Below, one piece after another: positions 18,704 to 27,788 of a stretch of 64,000 bases of DNA (within the stretch, counting starts at the first letter, position 1; the number at the start of each line of letters is the position of its first letter). A model generated the notes under the pieces. The model did not search any database. It had not been told where the DNA came from and saw only the letters and a program-made list of their open reading frames with translations. The stretch comes from Alteromonas sp. MMG017. Its GTDB lineage: Bacteria; Pseudomonadota; Gammaproteobacteria; Enterobacterales; Alteromonadaceae. The stretch is taken from positions 99,158 through 163,157 of the forward strand of contig NZ_JAGJDY010000011.1 of the NCBI RefSeq assembly GCF_018100795.1, written 5' to 3'. The position numbers and the translations under genes were made by a program.

Positions 18704-19573
18704 ATGATACTAATGAGTTTACTGCTGGTATTAAGTCTTGAAAGGCTTATTACTAAAACACCGGTATGGCACATCGAGCGTTATGCAGTTGCCTATCAAA
18801 ATTGGCTTTACGAGCGAAAATGGCTAGAAGAAGACACGTCATCTGTAGCCTTCTATTTATATATGTTACTGCCAGCGCTAATAATAGGGTTAATTGAGCA
18901 TTGGCTGTTCGGTGCTTTTCTTACCTTTATAGAACAAAGTGTGATTTTGTTTCTATGTATAGGCTGCCCTGTATTGCGCGCCACTTACAAATGCTTTTTG
19001 AATGCCGCAGACCGTGGCGATTTACAGGCTTGCAGCATGTACACCGACCAACTAGGGCATTGCGGTAGCGAGCGTGATAGCGACGGTACGGCCATAGCTG
19101 AAGGGAAAAGCTTCGGGCAACACCTTACTTGGCTGAACTACCAACATTATGCAGCGGTTATGTTGTGGTTTATTGCATTTGGCGCACCGGGCGCTGTGTT
19201 CTACTGTTTCAGTAGAAGCGCCACAGAGCGTTTTTGTGCATCTCAGCATCCGTTGTCTATGGCGGCAGGCAAGTTAATGTATGCGCTTGATTTTATTCCG
19301 GTACGTATTACCGCTTTTGGCATGCTGATGATGGGGCACTTTTCCCGCGCGCTGCCTGAATGGTTAAAGGACGGCTTATCATTGAATATTTCGGCGTATG
19401 ACTTACTTACTCGAGTGTCGTCGAAAGCGGAGATGTTAACGCCCGAAGAGTCTAAAGCTCAATCGGAAAATGCTGCGGTAGAGCCTAAAGTGTTGGTCAA
19501 GTTAGCAAAACGTAATGTTATTTTTCTGCTCGTAATTACCTCTGCGCTTACCGTTATAGGCACCCTAGCTTAA
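18704..19573 (+). CDS. ampE: AmpE family inner-membrane protein
   Basis: 289-residue polytopic membrane protein with membrane segments near residues 1-15, 50-90, 140-165 and a final one at the C-terminus (NVIFLLVITSALTVIGTLA). Position directly after ampD and the N-terminal LLLVLSLERLITKTPVWHIE resemble the AmpE/CobD-like family, described as a signalling modulator of ampC induction. Its biochemical role is not established. GGTAGGGAATAAC provides a ribosome-binding site. Confidence 0.85.
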   Translation: MILMSLLLVLSLERLITKTPVWHIERYAVAYQNWLYERKWLEEDTSSVAFYLYMLLPALIIGLIEHWLFGAFLTFIEQSVILFLCIGCPVLRATYKCFLNAADRGDLQACSMYTDQLGHCGSERDSDGTAIAEGKSFGQHLTWLNYQHYAAVMLWFIAFGAPGAVFYCFSRSATERFCASQHPLSMAAGKLMYALDFIPVRITAFGMLMMGHFSRALPEWLKDGLSLNISAYDLLTRVSSKAEMLTPEESKAQSENAAVEPKVLVKLAKRNVIFLLVITSALTVIGTLA

Positions 19574-19606
19574 CTATTCCCATTAACAAACGTATTACCA
19601 TTCTAT

Positions 19607-19639
19607 CCTGGTCTATAAATTTTTCATTTATAGATCAGG
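19607..19639. repeat. 13-bp inverted repeat after ampE
   Basis: CCTGGTCTATAAA (19607-19619) pairs with TTTATAGATCAGG (19627-19639), one mismatch in 13, loop TTTTTCA. It lacks a trailing T run. It lies in the 319-base ampE-pdhR gap and could be an AT-rich terminator variant or an operator. The rest of the gap holds the pdhR promoter region. Confidence 0.5.
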
Positions 19640-19808
19640 CATTTCACGTCTCACAGGCTGGTTGCTTCACCTCATCAGACCAGTGCGTCTTTGCTAAATT
19701 TTTGCAACAAATTCAACAATAAAGCTTAACAACAAGCAACTCCTTACAAGTTTGCTATGCTTGAGAGTATTTACCTCGGTTTCAATCTATCTTAAACTGT
19801 ATAGGTAA

Positions 19809-19824
19809 AATGGTATTACCAATT
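19809..19824. promoter_or_regulatory. PdhR operator
   Basis: AATGGTATTACCAATT matches the known E. coli PdhR site (ATTGGTnnnACCAAT palindrome). It lies about 70 bases upstream of pdhR, consistent with pyruvate-responsive autoregulation and control of the downstream aceEF-lpd genes. Confidence 0.8.
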
Positions 19825-19892
19825 GTGACTGTAGACCTTACTTGTTTACAAAATAGTCGCATACTTAAGTAAACGAAGGAATATAGTCACGC

Positions 19893-20639
19893 ATGCGTCA
19901 GCAGCGAAAAAAACTTGCCGATGTTATCACCGAGCAGCTTGAATCCATGATTTTGGATGGGAGCTTATTGGCAGGTCAGAAATTGCCACCAGAGCGTGAA
20001 CTTGCGATTCAATTTGAGGTATCGCGACCTTCGTTACGAGAAGCCATTGGTAATCTCCAGGCCCGTGGATTAGTTGAGCGCAAGCAAGGGGGCGGCACGT
20101 TTGTAAACCGCAACCTCAACTCAGCTATGAAAGACCCGTTGATGGCGCTGGTAAGTAAACGGCCTGAAACTCAGTTTGATTTACTTGAGTTTCGCCATGC
20201 CCTAGAAGGTATGGCGGCGTATTATGCAGCGCTTCGTGGGCAACCTGAAGATTATGAAGCACTGAAAAATGCGCTTAATGAACTGCCCACGCCAGCCCCC
20301 GAAGAGAGCAAGCGGGAACAAGCTGAAGCGCTAGGTAAGTTCTACATCATTATGGCAAGAGCATCCCATAACATGGTGCTTTTACATGTAATGAGCACCA
20401 TGCAGAGTATGCTGGTGGAAAACATTGAACGTAACTTTGACATGTTAGCGACTCACCCCGATGCAGTGGCCGATATTGCTCGTCAAAGACGAGAAATCGT
20501 TGAGGCTATCGCGGCACGGGATCCAGAAGCGGCACGTCAGGCGTGTAATACGCACCTTGCGTTCATTGAAAAGACACTATTAACCATTAATCAACGTGAC
20601 ACCCGTGTACAACGTGCGTTACGACGATTAGAAATTTAA
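19893..20639 (+). CDS. pdhR: Pyruvate dehydrogenase complex repressor PdhR (GntR/FadR family)
   Basis: 248-residue regulator. The N-terminal winged helix-turn-helix includes LPPERELAIQFEVSRPSLRE and the wing ERKQGGGTFVNR. The C-terminal all-helical FCD domain (about 90-235) has HALEGMAAYYAALRG and ARQRREIVEAIAARDPEAAR. In relatives, pyruvate releases PdhR from its operator. A palindromic operator precedes the gene and aceE follows after 200 bases. Confidence 0.93.
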   Translation: MRQQRKKLADVITEQLESMILDGSLLAGQKLPPERELAIQFEVSRPSLREAIGNLQARGLVERKQGGGTFVNRNLNSAMKDPLMALVSKRPETQFDLLEFRHALEGMAAYYAALRGQPEDYEALKNALNELPTPAPEESKREQAEALGKFYIIMARASHNMVLLHVMSTMQSMLVENIERNFDMLATHPDAVADIARQRREIVEAIAARDPEAARQACNTHLAFIEKTLLTINQRDTRVQRALRRLEI

Positions 20640-20774
20640 CATGCCTTCTTGTTTACCCAGTTTTATGAGGCGTGATTATATAAGCAGAGGCTTAAAGCGA
20701 ATTTTAGCTACTGCGATAGGCAAAAAGCACAGGTGAGCCATTAAGGGTCACAGCGAGTACAACGTAATTTGGTC

Positions 20775-20808
20775 ATTCTTCTTTCGATAATTAGGTCGAA
20801 GGAAGAAT
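20775..20808 (+). promoter_or_regulatory. Hairpin in the aceE leader
   Basis: ATTCTTCTTTCGA pairs with TCGAAGGAAGAAT (12 of 13) around an eight-base loop, 34 bases upstream of the aceE start and just before AGGATGG. There is no T run, so it is more likely an RNA leader element or a binding site than a terminator. Role unknown. Confidence 0.45.
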
Positions 20809-20841
20809 TCTCTATATATAAAGCAAAAATAGGATGGCACC

Positions 20842-23517
20842 ATGACTGATATGATGCACCAAGATGTGGATCCTCAAGAAACTAAAGAGTGGATTGACGC
20901 TCTTGAATCTGTTTTGGAAGAGGAAGGTGTAGAACGCGCCCATTATCTACTCGAGAAACTTATTGATAAGGCTCGTCGTAGCGGAGCGCACTTACCGTAC
21001 GACGCCACCACAGCGTACATCAATACAATTCCTTCAGCGCAAGAGCCAAAAATGCCTGGCGACCTAACGATTGAAGCGCGTATTCGTGCTGCTATTCGTT
21101 GGAATGCATTGATGATTGTATTACGTGCTTCTAAGAAAGACTTAGAGCTAGGTGGTCACATTGGTAGTTTTGCGTCATCTGCCATGCTATACGATGTTGG
21201 TTTTAACCACTTCTTTAAAGCGCCTACAGAAAATGCTGGCGGCGACTTTATTTTTGCTCAAGGCCATATTTCACCCGGTATTTATGCACGTTCTTTCATT
21301 GAGGGTAACCTTTCTGAAGAACAGCTAAACAACTTCCGTCAAGAATGTGCTGGTGAAGGCTTATCATCATACCCACACCCTCACTTGATGAAAGATTACT
21401 GGCAGTTCCCAACAGTATCGATGGGCTTAGGTCCACTTCAAGCCATCTATACTGCACGTTTCCTTAAGTACCTTACTAATCGTGGTATTAAAGACTGTTC
21501 TGAACAGCGCGTATACTGCTACATGGGTGACGGTGAGTGTGATGAGCCAGAATCATTAGGTGCTATCGGTCTTGCTTCACGCGAAGGCCTAGATAACCTA
21601 ACTTTCGTTATCAACTGTAACCTACAGCGCCTAGATGGCCCGGTACGTGGTAACGGCAAAATTATCCAAGAACTTGAAGGCACATTCCGCGGCGCAGGCT
21701 GGGAAGTGGTTAAAGTTATTTGGGGCAGTTACTGGGATGAGCTTCTTGCCCGTGATAAATCAGGCAAACTTATCCAGTTAATGGGCGAAACCGTAGACGG
21801 TGAGTACCAGAACTGTAAAGCGAAGGGTGGTAAATACACGCGCGAAAACTTCTTCAACAAGTACCCAGAAACGGCTGCACTTGTAGCGAACATGTCTGAT
21901 GATGACATCTGGCGCTTGAACCGTGGTGGACACGATCCAGTTAAAGTCTTTGCTGCTTACCAAAAAGCGAAAGAGACCAAAGGTCGTCCAACGGTTATTC
22001 TTGCTAAAACCGTTAAAGGCTTTGGTTTAGGTGCTTCTGGTGAAGCCTTGAACATTGCGCATAACGTGAAGAAGATGGACGTTGATTCACTTAAAGTATT
22101 CCGCGATCGTTTCAACATTCCAATTGCTGATGAGAAGATTGAAGAGCTACCTTACTTCAAGTTCCCTGAAGACAGTGAAGAAATGAAGTACTTGCGCGAG
22201 CGTCGTGAGTCTTTAGGCGGCTACTTGCCTTCTCGTAGAGAACAAGCCGAAGAGCAACTTGAAGTACCTGAACTAAAAGCATTCGATGCAATCTTAAAAG
22301 GTTCTGGCGATCGTTCAGTATCGTCTACTATGACCTTTGTTCGTGTACTTAATGCGTTGTTGAAAGACAAGAAAATTGGTAAGCGTATTGTGCCAATTAT
22401 TCCTGATGAAGCACGTACATTCGGTATGGAAGGGCTTTTCCGCCAAGTGGGCATTTATGCTAACGAAGGCCAAAAGTACGTTCCACAAGATGCAGATCAA
22501 GTGGCTTACTATCGTGAAGATAAGAAAGGCCAGGTACTGCAGGAAGGGATTAACGAATTAGGTGCAATGGCATCGTGGGTAGCGGCGGGTACATCTTACT
22601 CAACCTGCAACGCCACGACTATTCCGTTCTACATCTACTACTCAATGTTTGGTTTCCAACGTGTTGGCGATTTAGCATGGGCAGCAGGCGATAGCCAAGC
22701 AAGAGGCTTCTTGTTAGGTGCTACTGCAGGTAGAACAACATTGAACGGTGAAGGTCTACAGCACCAAGATGGTCATTCACATGTTCAAGCGAACCTGATT
22801 CCGAACTGTGTAACTTACGATCCAACTTACGGATACGAAGTGGCTGTTATCGTACAAGACGGTTTACGCCGCATGTATGGCAACAACGAAAACGTATTCT
22901 ATTACCTAACATTGATGAACGAGAACTACCAACACCCAGCTATGCCTGAAGGTGATGACGTAGCAGATCAAATCATTAAAGGTATTTATAAGCTTGAACG
23001 AGTTGAAAACAAGAAGACCAAGACCAATGTACAGTTAATGGGCTCGGGAACTATCTTGAATGAAGTACGTAAAGCGGCACAAATTCTTTGTGACGATTAC
23101 AACGTTTCTTCAGACGTTTACTCGGTAACCTCGTTCAACGAATTGGCTCGTGAAGGTCAAGAAGTGGCGCGCTGGAACATGTTGAACCCAGAAGCCGATC
23201 AGAAAACCGCTTATGTTGGTCAGGTAATCACGAAAGATGCAGGTCCTGCTATTTCTGCGACCGACTACGTGAAGAACTACTCTGATCAGGTTCGTGCATT
23301 TATCGATACTGATTACCGCTGCCTAGGTACTGATGGCTTTGGTAGAAGTGATAGCCGTGAAAACTTGCGTACTCACTTTGAAGTTAATGCTGCATACATT
23401 GTAGTGGCTTCATTGTACGAATTGGCGCAACGCGGTGAGTTCGATAAGAAAGATGTTGCCGAAGCGATTAAACGTTTTGATATTAACGTTGAAAAATTAA
23501 ACCCACTTTACGCGTAG
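20842..23517 (+). CDS. aceE: Pyruvate dehydrogenase E1 component (homodimeric type)
   Basis: 891-residue thiamine-diphosphate enzyme that decarboxylates pyruvate and acetylates the lipoyl groups of E2. Close in length to E. coli AceE (887). The ThDP-binding motif begins at MGDGECDEPES and ends at NLTFVINCN. GGHIGSFASSAMLYDVGFNH and QDGHSHVQANLIPNC are also highly conserved in this homodimeric class. AGGATGG precedes the ATG. aceF starts 26 bases downstream, with lpd next: a complete E1-E2-E3 operon. Confidence 0.98.
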   Translation: MTDMMHQDVDPQETKEWIDALESVLEEEGVERAHYLLEKLIDKARRSGAHLPYDATTAYINTIPSAQEPKMPGDLTIEARIRAAIRWNALMIVLRASKKDLELGGHIGSFASSAMLYDVGFNHFFKAPTENAGGDFIFAQGHISPGIYARSFIEGNLSEEQLNNFRQECAGEGLSSYPHPHLMKDYWQFPTVSMGLGPLQAIYTARFLKYLTNRGIKDCSEQRVYCYMGDGECDEPESLGAIGLASREGLDNLTFVINCNLQRLDGPVRGNGKIIQELEGTFRGAGWEVVKVIWGSYWDELLARDKSGKLIQLMGETVDGEYQNCKAKGGKYTRENFFNKYPETAALVANMSDDDIWRLNRGGHDPVKVFAAYQKAKETKGRPTVILAKTVKGFGLGASGEALNIAHNVKKMDVDSLKVFRDRFNIPIADEKIEELPYFKFPEDSEEMKYLRERRESLGGYLPSRREQAEEQLEVPELKAFDAILKGSGDRSVSSTMTFVRVLNALLKDKKIGKRIVPIIPDEARTFGMEGLFRQVGIYANEGQKYVPQDADQVAYYREDKKGQVLQEGINELGAMASWVAAGTSYSTCNATTIPFYIYYSMFGFQRVGDLAWAAGDSQARGFLLGATAGRTTLNGEGLQHQDGHSHVQANLIPNCVTYDPTYGYEVAVIVQDGLRRMYGNNENVFYYLTLMNENYQHPAMPEGDDVADQIIKGIYKLERVENKKTKTNVQLMGSGTILNEVRKAAQILCDDYNVSSDVYSVTSFNELAREGQEVARWNMLNPEADQKTAYVGQVITKDAGPAISATDYVKNYSDQVRAFIDTDYRCLGTDGFGRSDSRENLRTHFEVNAAYIVVASLYELAQRGEFDKKDVAEAIKRFDINVEKLNPLYA

Positions 23518-23543
23518 CCTCAGGCAGATAAGGTATTTTACAT

Positions 23544-25577
23544 ATGTCAGATATTCAAAAGATTATCGTACCCGATGTAGGCGGTGACGAAGTTGAAGTT
23601 ATCGAGCTATGTGTTGCCGTAGGCGACACCATTGATGCAGATGAAGGCGTTGTTACCGTAGAAAGTGACAAAGCCTCTATGGATATTCCTGCACCATTTG
23701 AAGGTGAGATTGTTAGCTTGTCTGTTGCTGTTGGCGACAAGATTAAAGAAGGCGATGTTATCGGCGAAATGAAAAAAGCAGGTGGCGAAGAAGCCTCTTC
23801 AGAAGAGAAAGAAGAGCCAGCTCAAGAAGCGCCTGCTAAAGAAGAGTCAAAAGAAGCACCAAAAGAAGAAAGCAAATCAGAAGCGGCACCAGCATCATCA
23901 GGTGGCGGTGAAGTGATAGAAGTTGCGGTTCCTGATATTGGTGACGATGGCGAAGTAGACGTTATTGATGTATTAGTTTCTGTAGGCGATACCATCGAGA
24001 AAGAAGATGGGCTTATTACGCTAGAAACCGATAAAGCGACGATGGATGTGCCTTCTACTCACGCAGGTACGGTGAAAGAAGTGTTTATCAGTACTGGCGA
24101 TAAAGTGAAAGAAGGTACGCTAGTTATTAAACTAGAAACCGCCGGAAGTGCTGAAGCAGCTAGCAGCGATTCACCTGCGCAATCAAGTTCAGAAAATGCG
24201 GCACCTGCGGCCGACTCTTCTTCTGATGAAGCAGCTTCAGAGCAATCTTCAGAGGCAGCAGCTGGCGGCGTAGTAGAAGTTGAAGTACCTGATATCGGTG
24301 AAGATGGCGAAGTAGACGTTATCGACGTATTAGTTTCTGTGGGCGACACCATCGAGAAAGAAGATGGTCTTATTACCCTTGAAACTGATAAAGCGACAAT
24401 GGATGTTCCCTCTACCCACGCAGGTACAGTAAAAGAAGTATTCATTAAAGCCGGTGACAAAGTTAAGCAAGGTACGCTAGTTATTAAGCTAGAAACTGCC
24501 GGAAGTGGCGGTTCAGCAAGTAGCGAAGCACCTGCGCCGAAGAAAGCGGAATCGGCGCCTGAGAAGCCAAAAGCAGCTGAAAAACCAGCCGCTCAGAATA
24601 AGTCACCTGTACCAGCACAAGAAGCGCCAGCGCCTAAAGGCAATGGCAAAGCACATGCTTCACCTTCTGTGCGCCGCGTAGCGAGAGAGTTTGGTGTAGA
24701 CCTTACCCTTGTTAATGGCTCAGGTCCTAAGAATCGTATTCTTAAAGAAGACGTTCAGGCTTACGTGAAAGCTGAGCTTGCTAAGCCTAAAGGTAATGCA
24801 AGCAGTGCAGCTGCCCCAGCAGGCGATAACGTACTTCAAATTGTGCCGGTTAAACCTGTCGATCACAGCAAGTTTGGTGAAGTTGAAGAAGTTAAGCTGT
24901 CGCGTATTCAGAAGATTTCTGGTCCATTCTTACACCGTAACTGGGCGACTATCCCTCATGTAACACAGTTTGATGAGGCTGATATCACCGACGTAGAAGC
25001 GTTCCGTAAAGAACAAAATGCGTACCATGCGAAAATTAAGTCTGGCTTGAAAATTACGCCACTTGTATTCGTTATGAAAGCGGTAGCTAAAGCGCTAGAG
25101 AAATACGAAATATTCAACTCTTCGCTTTCTGATGATGGTGAAAGCTTGATCATCAAGAAATTCATCAACATTGGTATTGCGGTTGAAACGCCTGGTGGTT
25201 TAGTGGTTCCTGTTATCAAAGATGTAAACAAGAAAGGGATTGAGCAGTTGTCTCAAGAGCTGATCGAAACATCTAAGAAAGCGCGTGACGGAAAACTGAA
25301 GTCTTCAGACATGCAAGGTGGTACGTTCACTATTTCTAGCTTAGGCGGAATTGGTGGTACAGCGTTTACGCCAATTGTTAACGCCCCTGAGGTTGCTATC
25401 TTAGGTGTGTCTAAATCTGATATGAAACCGAAGTGGAATGGTAGCGAGTTTGAACCTCGTCTTATGGTTCCATTAAGCTTGTCATACGACCATCGCGTTA
25501 TTGATGGTGCGGTAGGTGCAAGGTTCTCCACAGAAGTGGCGGCAAACTTGACTGACTTGCGCAGAATTATACTTTAA
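23544..25577 (+). CDS. aceF: Pyruvate dehydrogenase E2 component (dihydrolipoyl acetyltransferase), three lipoyl domains
   Basis: 677-residue E2 core. Three lipoyl domains lie at about residues 3-77, 125-199 and 245-319, with lipoylated lysines in SDKAS (K43), TDKAT (K164) and TDKAT (K283), joined by Ala/Glu/Pro/Ser-rich linkers. An E3/E1-binding domain follows at 372-409 (ASPSVRRVAREFGVD) and a catalytic acetyltransferase domain ends with YDHRVIDGAVGARF (catalytic His near 650). Domains 2 and 3 are almost identical in protein and DNA. Longer than E. coli E2 (630) mainly in the linkers. Confidence 0.97.
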   Translation: MSDIQKIIVPDVGGDEVEVIELCVAVGDTIDADEGVVTVESDKASMDIPAPFEGEIVSLSVAVGDKIKEGDVIGEMKKAGGEEASSEEKEEPAQEAPAKEESKEAPKEESKSEAAPASSGGGEVIEVAVPDIGDDGEVDVIDVLVSVGDTIEKEDGLITLETDKATMDVPSTHAGTVKEVFISTGDKVKEGTLVIKLETAGSAEAASSDSPAQSSSENAAPAADSSSDEAASEQSSEAAAGGVVEVEVPDIGEDGEVDVIDVLVSVGDTIEKEDGLITLETDKATMDVPSTHAGTVKEVFIKAGDKVKQGTLVIKLETAGSGGSASSEAPAPKKAESAPEKPKAAEKPAAQNKSPVPAQEAPAPKGNGKAHASPSVRRVAREFGVDLTLVNGSGPKNRILKEDVQAYVKAELAKPKGNASSAAAPAGDNVLQIVPVKPVDHSKFGEVEEVKLSRIQKISGPFLHRNWATIPHVTQFDEADITDVEAFRKEQNAYHAKIKSGLKITPLVFVMKAVAKALEKYEIFNSSLSDDGESLIIKKFINIGIAVETPGGLVVPVIKDVNKKGIEQLSQELIETSKKARDGKLKSSDMQGGTFTISSLGGIGGTAFTPIVNAPEVAILGVSKSDMKPKWNGSEFEPRLMVPLSLSYDHRVIDGAVGARFSTEVAANLTDLRRIIL

Positions 25578-25705
25578 ATCAAAATACGAGAATGTTTGTT
25601 ATATCATTAACATTCTCGGTGATTTTATAAGCCCTTGGGGCAGTATTTAGGTTATGCTATTACGCACAAGGTGATAGCTAACAAAAAATAGGATTGAGGT
25701 TCACA

Positions 25706-27127
25706 ATGAGCGAAATTAAAACGCAATTAGTGGTACTGGGCGGCGGCCCTGGCGGTTACTCTGCAGCATTCCGTGCTGCCGATTTAGGCATCGAGACCGT
25801 TATTGTTGATTCACGTGAAGTGCTAGGCGGCGTATGCCTTAACGTTGGTTGTATTCCTTCAAAAGCATTGCTTCACGTAGCGAAAGTAATGAAAGAAGCG
25901 AAGCACTTGGCTAGCCATGGTGTGACTTTTGGTGAGCCAAAAATTGACCTAGACAAAATTCGTGAATACAAAGACAGCGTTGTTAAACAGCTAACAAACG
26001 GTCTTGGCGGCATGTCTAAAATGCGTAAAACCAAGCACGTTAAAGGTTACGGTAAATTTACCGGTGCTAATACCCTTGAAGTAAAAAATGGTGACGACGT
26101 TACTACTATTACTTTTGAAAAAGCGATTATTGCAGCAGGTTCTGAGCCAGTAAGCTTGCCGTTTATTCCAGAAGACGATCGTATCATCGATTCTACTGGC
26201 GCTTTGGAAATGAAAGATATTCCAGAGAAAATGCTAGTACTTGGTGGCGGTATCATTGGCCTAGAAATGGGTACAGTGTACGAAGCACTAGGTTCAAAAA
26301 TTGACGTTGTTGAATTTTTAGATCAGCTCATTCCAGCTGCTGATAAAGACATCATGAAAGTCTTTATGAAAGACTATAAAGAAAAATTCAACATCATGCT
26401 TGAAACCAAAGTAACTGCGGTTGAAGCAAAAGAAGACGGCTTGTATGTAACGTTTGAAGGTAAAAATGCACCTTCAGAGCAAGTACGCTACGACAAAGTG
26501 TTAGTTGCTGTTGGACGTCGTCCAAACGGTAAAATGGTTGGCGCAGACACTGCTGGTGTTAACGTTGACGACCGTGGCTTTATTAACGTTGATAAGCAAA
26601 TGCGTACTAACGTTGAACATATCTTCGCTATCGGTGACTTAGTCGGCCAACCTATGCTTGCGCATAAAGCGGTTCACGAAGGTCATGTTGCTGCTGAAGT
26701 TATTGCCGGACAGAAACATTACTTCGACCCACGTGGTATTCCTTCAGTAGCGTACACTGAGCCGGAAGTTGCCTGGGTTGGTGTTACCGAGAAAGAAGCG
26801 AAAGAGCAAGGTTTAAGCTACGAAACAGCCGTATTCCCATGGGCTGCTTCAGGTCGCGCTATTGCCTCTGATGCAACTAACGGTATGACTAAAATGATTT
26901 TCGAAAAAGACACCGGTCGTGTACTTGGTGGCGCAATGGTAGGTACTAACGCTGGCGAAATGCTTGGCGAAATTGGTCTTGCTGTTGAAATGGGCGCAGA
27001 CGCTGAAGATGTTGCATTAACTATTCACGCTCACCCAACGCTAAACGAGTCAATCGGCTTAGCGTCTGAAATCTTCGAAGGTAGTATTACCGATTTGCCT
27101 AACGCTAAGGCAAAGAAAAAGAAGTAA
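25706..27127 (+). CDS. lpd: Dihydrolipoyl dehydrogenase (E3)
   Basis: 473-residue FAD/NAD disulfide reductase shared by 2-oxoacid dehydrogenases and, in most bacteria, by the glycine cleavage system encoded later in this window. FAD motif GGGPGGYSAAFRAADLG, redox cysteines in GGVCLNVGCIPSKAL (C44, C49), NAD motif LGGGIIGLEMGTVYEALG and catalytic AHPTLNE are visible. The frame is open to 25694, but the ATG at 25706 follows GGATTGAGG and gives the E. coli-like start MSEIKTQLVVLGGG. A strong terminator follows. Confidence 0.98.
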   Translation: MSEIKTQLVVLGGGPGGYSAAFRAADLGIETVIVDSREVLGGVCLNVGCIPSKALLHVAKVMKEAKHLASHGVTFGEPKIDLDKIREYKDSVVKQLTNGLGGMSKMRKTKHVKGYGKFTGANTLEVKNGDDVTTITFEKAIIAAGSEPVSLPFIPEDDRIIDSTGALEMKDIPEKMLVLGGGIIGLEMGTVYEALGSKIDVVEFLDQLIPAADKDIMKVFMKDYKEKFNIMLETKVTAVEAKEDGLYVTFEGKNAPSEQVRYDKVLVAVGRRPNGKMVGADTAGVNVDDRGFINVDKQMRTNVEHIFAIGDLVGQPMLAHKAVHEGHVAAEVIAGQKHYFDPRGIPSVAYTEPEVAWVGVTEKEAKEQGLSYETAVFPWAASGRAIASDATNGMTKMIFEKDTGRVLGGAMVGTNAGEMLGEIGLAVEMGADAEDVALTIHAHPTLNESIGLASEIFEGSITDLPNAKAKKKK

Positions 27128-27147
27128 GTTAGCTTAGTAGTTAACGC

Positions 27148-27177
27148 AAAAACCCGCCAAATGGCGGGTTTTTTTAT
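27148..27177 (+). terminator. Rho-independent terminator after lpd
   Basis: Perfect stem AAAAACCCGCCA / TGGCGGGTTTTT with a two-base centre (AA) and T run, 20 bases after the lpd stop. Ends the aceEF-lpd operon. Confidence 0.92.
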
Positions 27178-27262
27178 TTTTAGCGAAGCTAACTTGGCGT
27201 AATGCAAATGTAGCACCTATTATTAGGGCAGGTAATTAGCAGTTAGTTTTAAACGAGACAAA

Positions 27263-27709
27263 ATGGTCCCGAGCAACATTCATACTATTGGAAAACACAC
27301 CTCTCATGCAGAAACCAAACACGCTGAATATGATATTGAGCTCATAGGTAGTGTGCTACGAGTAGACGGACGAGGCGTGGTTAATGAAGAGATTTTAAAG
27401 CAATATCACAACGACGTAAAAGATATTGTTATTAGCCTTAAAGGGCAAAAATGGGGCTTTCTTGGCTTTGTTCTTGGCACGGGTATTTTAACCCCAGCAG
27501 CAGAAACTATCCTGATAGACTCAATTAAACTTCGCAAAATATACGGTATGTCAGCCTGCGCTTTAGTGGTTAACAACGCTGACATTCCAGCGCTGGTGCA
27601 AAGTCAGTTTGAACGTGTGTATTTGGCAGCAGATATCGACTATTTCTTTTGTGTTGATGAAAAAGATGGATTAGCGTGGCTTGCCAGTAAAGGGTGTAAG
27701 TACAAGTAA
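27263..27709 (+). CDS. Conserved-looking protein of unknown function (possible STAS-like fold)
   Basis: 148 residues, soluble, no signal peptide. I do not recognise a named family. The alternation of strands and helices (YDIELIGSVLRVDGRGVVNE, ILIDSIKLRKIYGMSACALV, YFFCVDEKDGLAWLASKG) resembles small STAS/SpoIIAA-like domains, which is only an impression. Composition and codon use match the neighbours, so it is probably a native gene. It stands alone between the lpd terminator and the convergent LysR gene. Confidence 0.7.
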   Translation: MVPSNIHTIGKHTSHAETKHAEYDIELIGSVLRVDGRGVVNEEILKQYHNDVKDIVISLKGQKWGFLGFVLGTGILTPAAETILIDSIKLRKIYGMSACALVVNNADIPALVQSQFERVYLAADIDYFFCVDEKDGLAWLASKGCKYK

Positions 27710-27788
27710 CGCTAAGAGGGTAAAGCCGCCTATCACAGGGGTAATAGCGGCTTATCGCAAAGAGACACCAATAACGCTTATCAAAACA

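Noticed and set aside
24059..24460. 133-residue antisense frame in aceF
   Set aside because: It is the shadow of the repetitive lipoyl-domain coding sequence and shows internal repetition for that reason.
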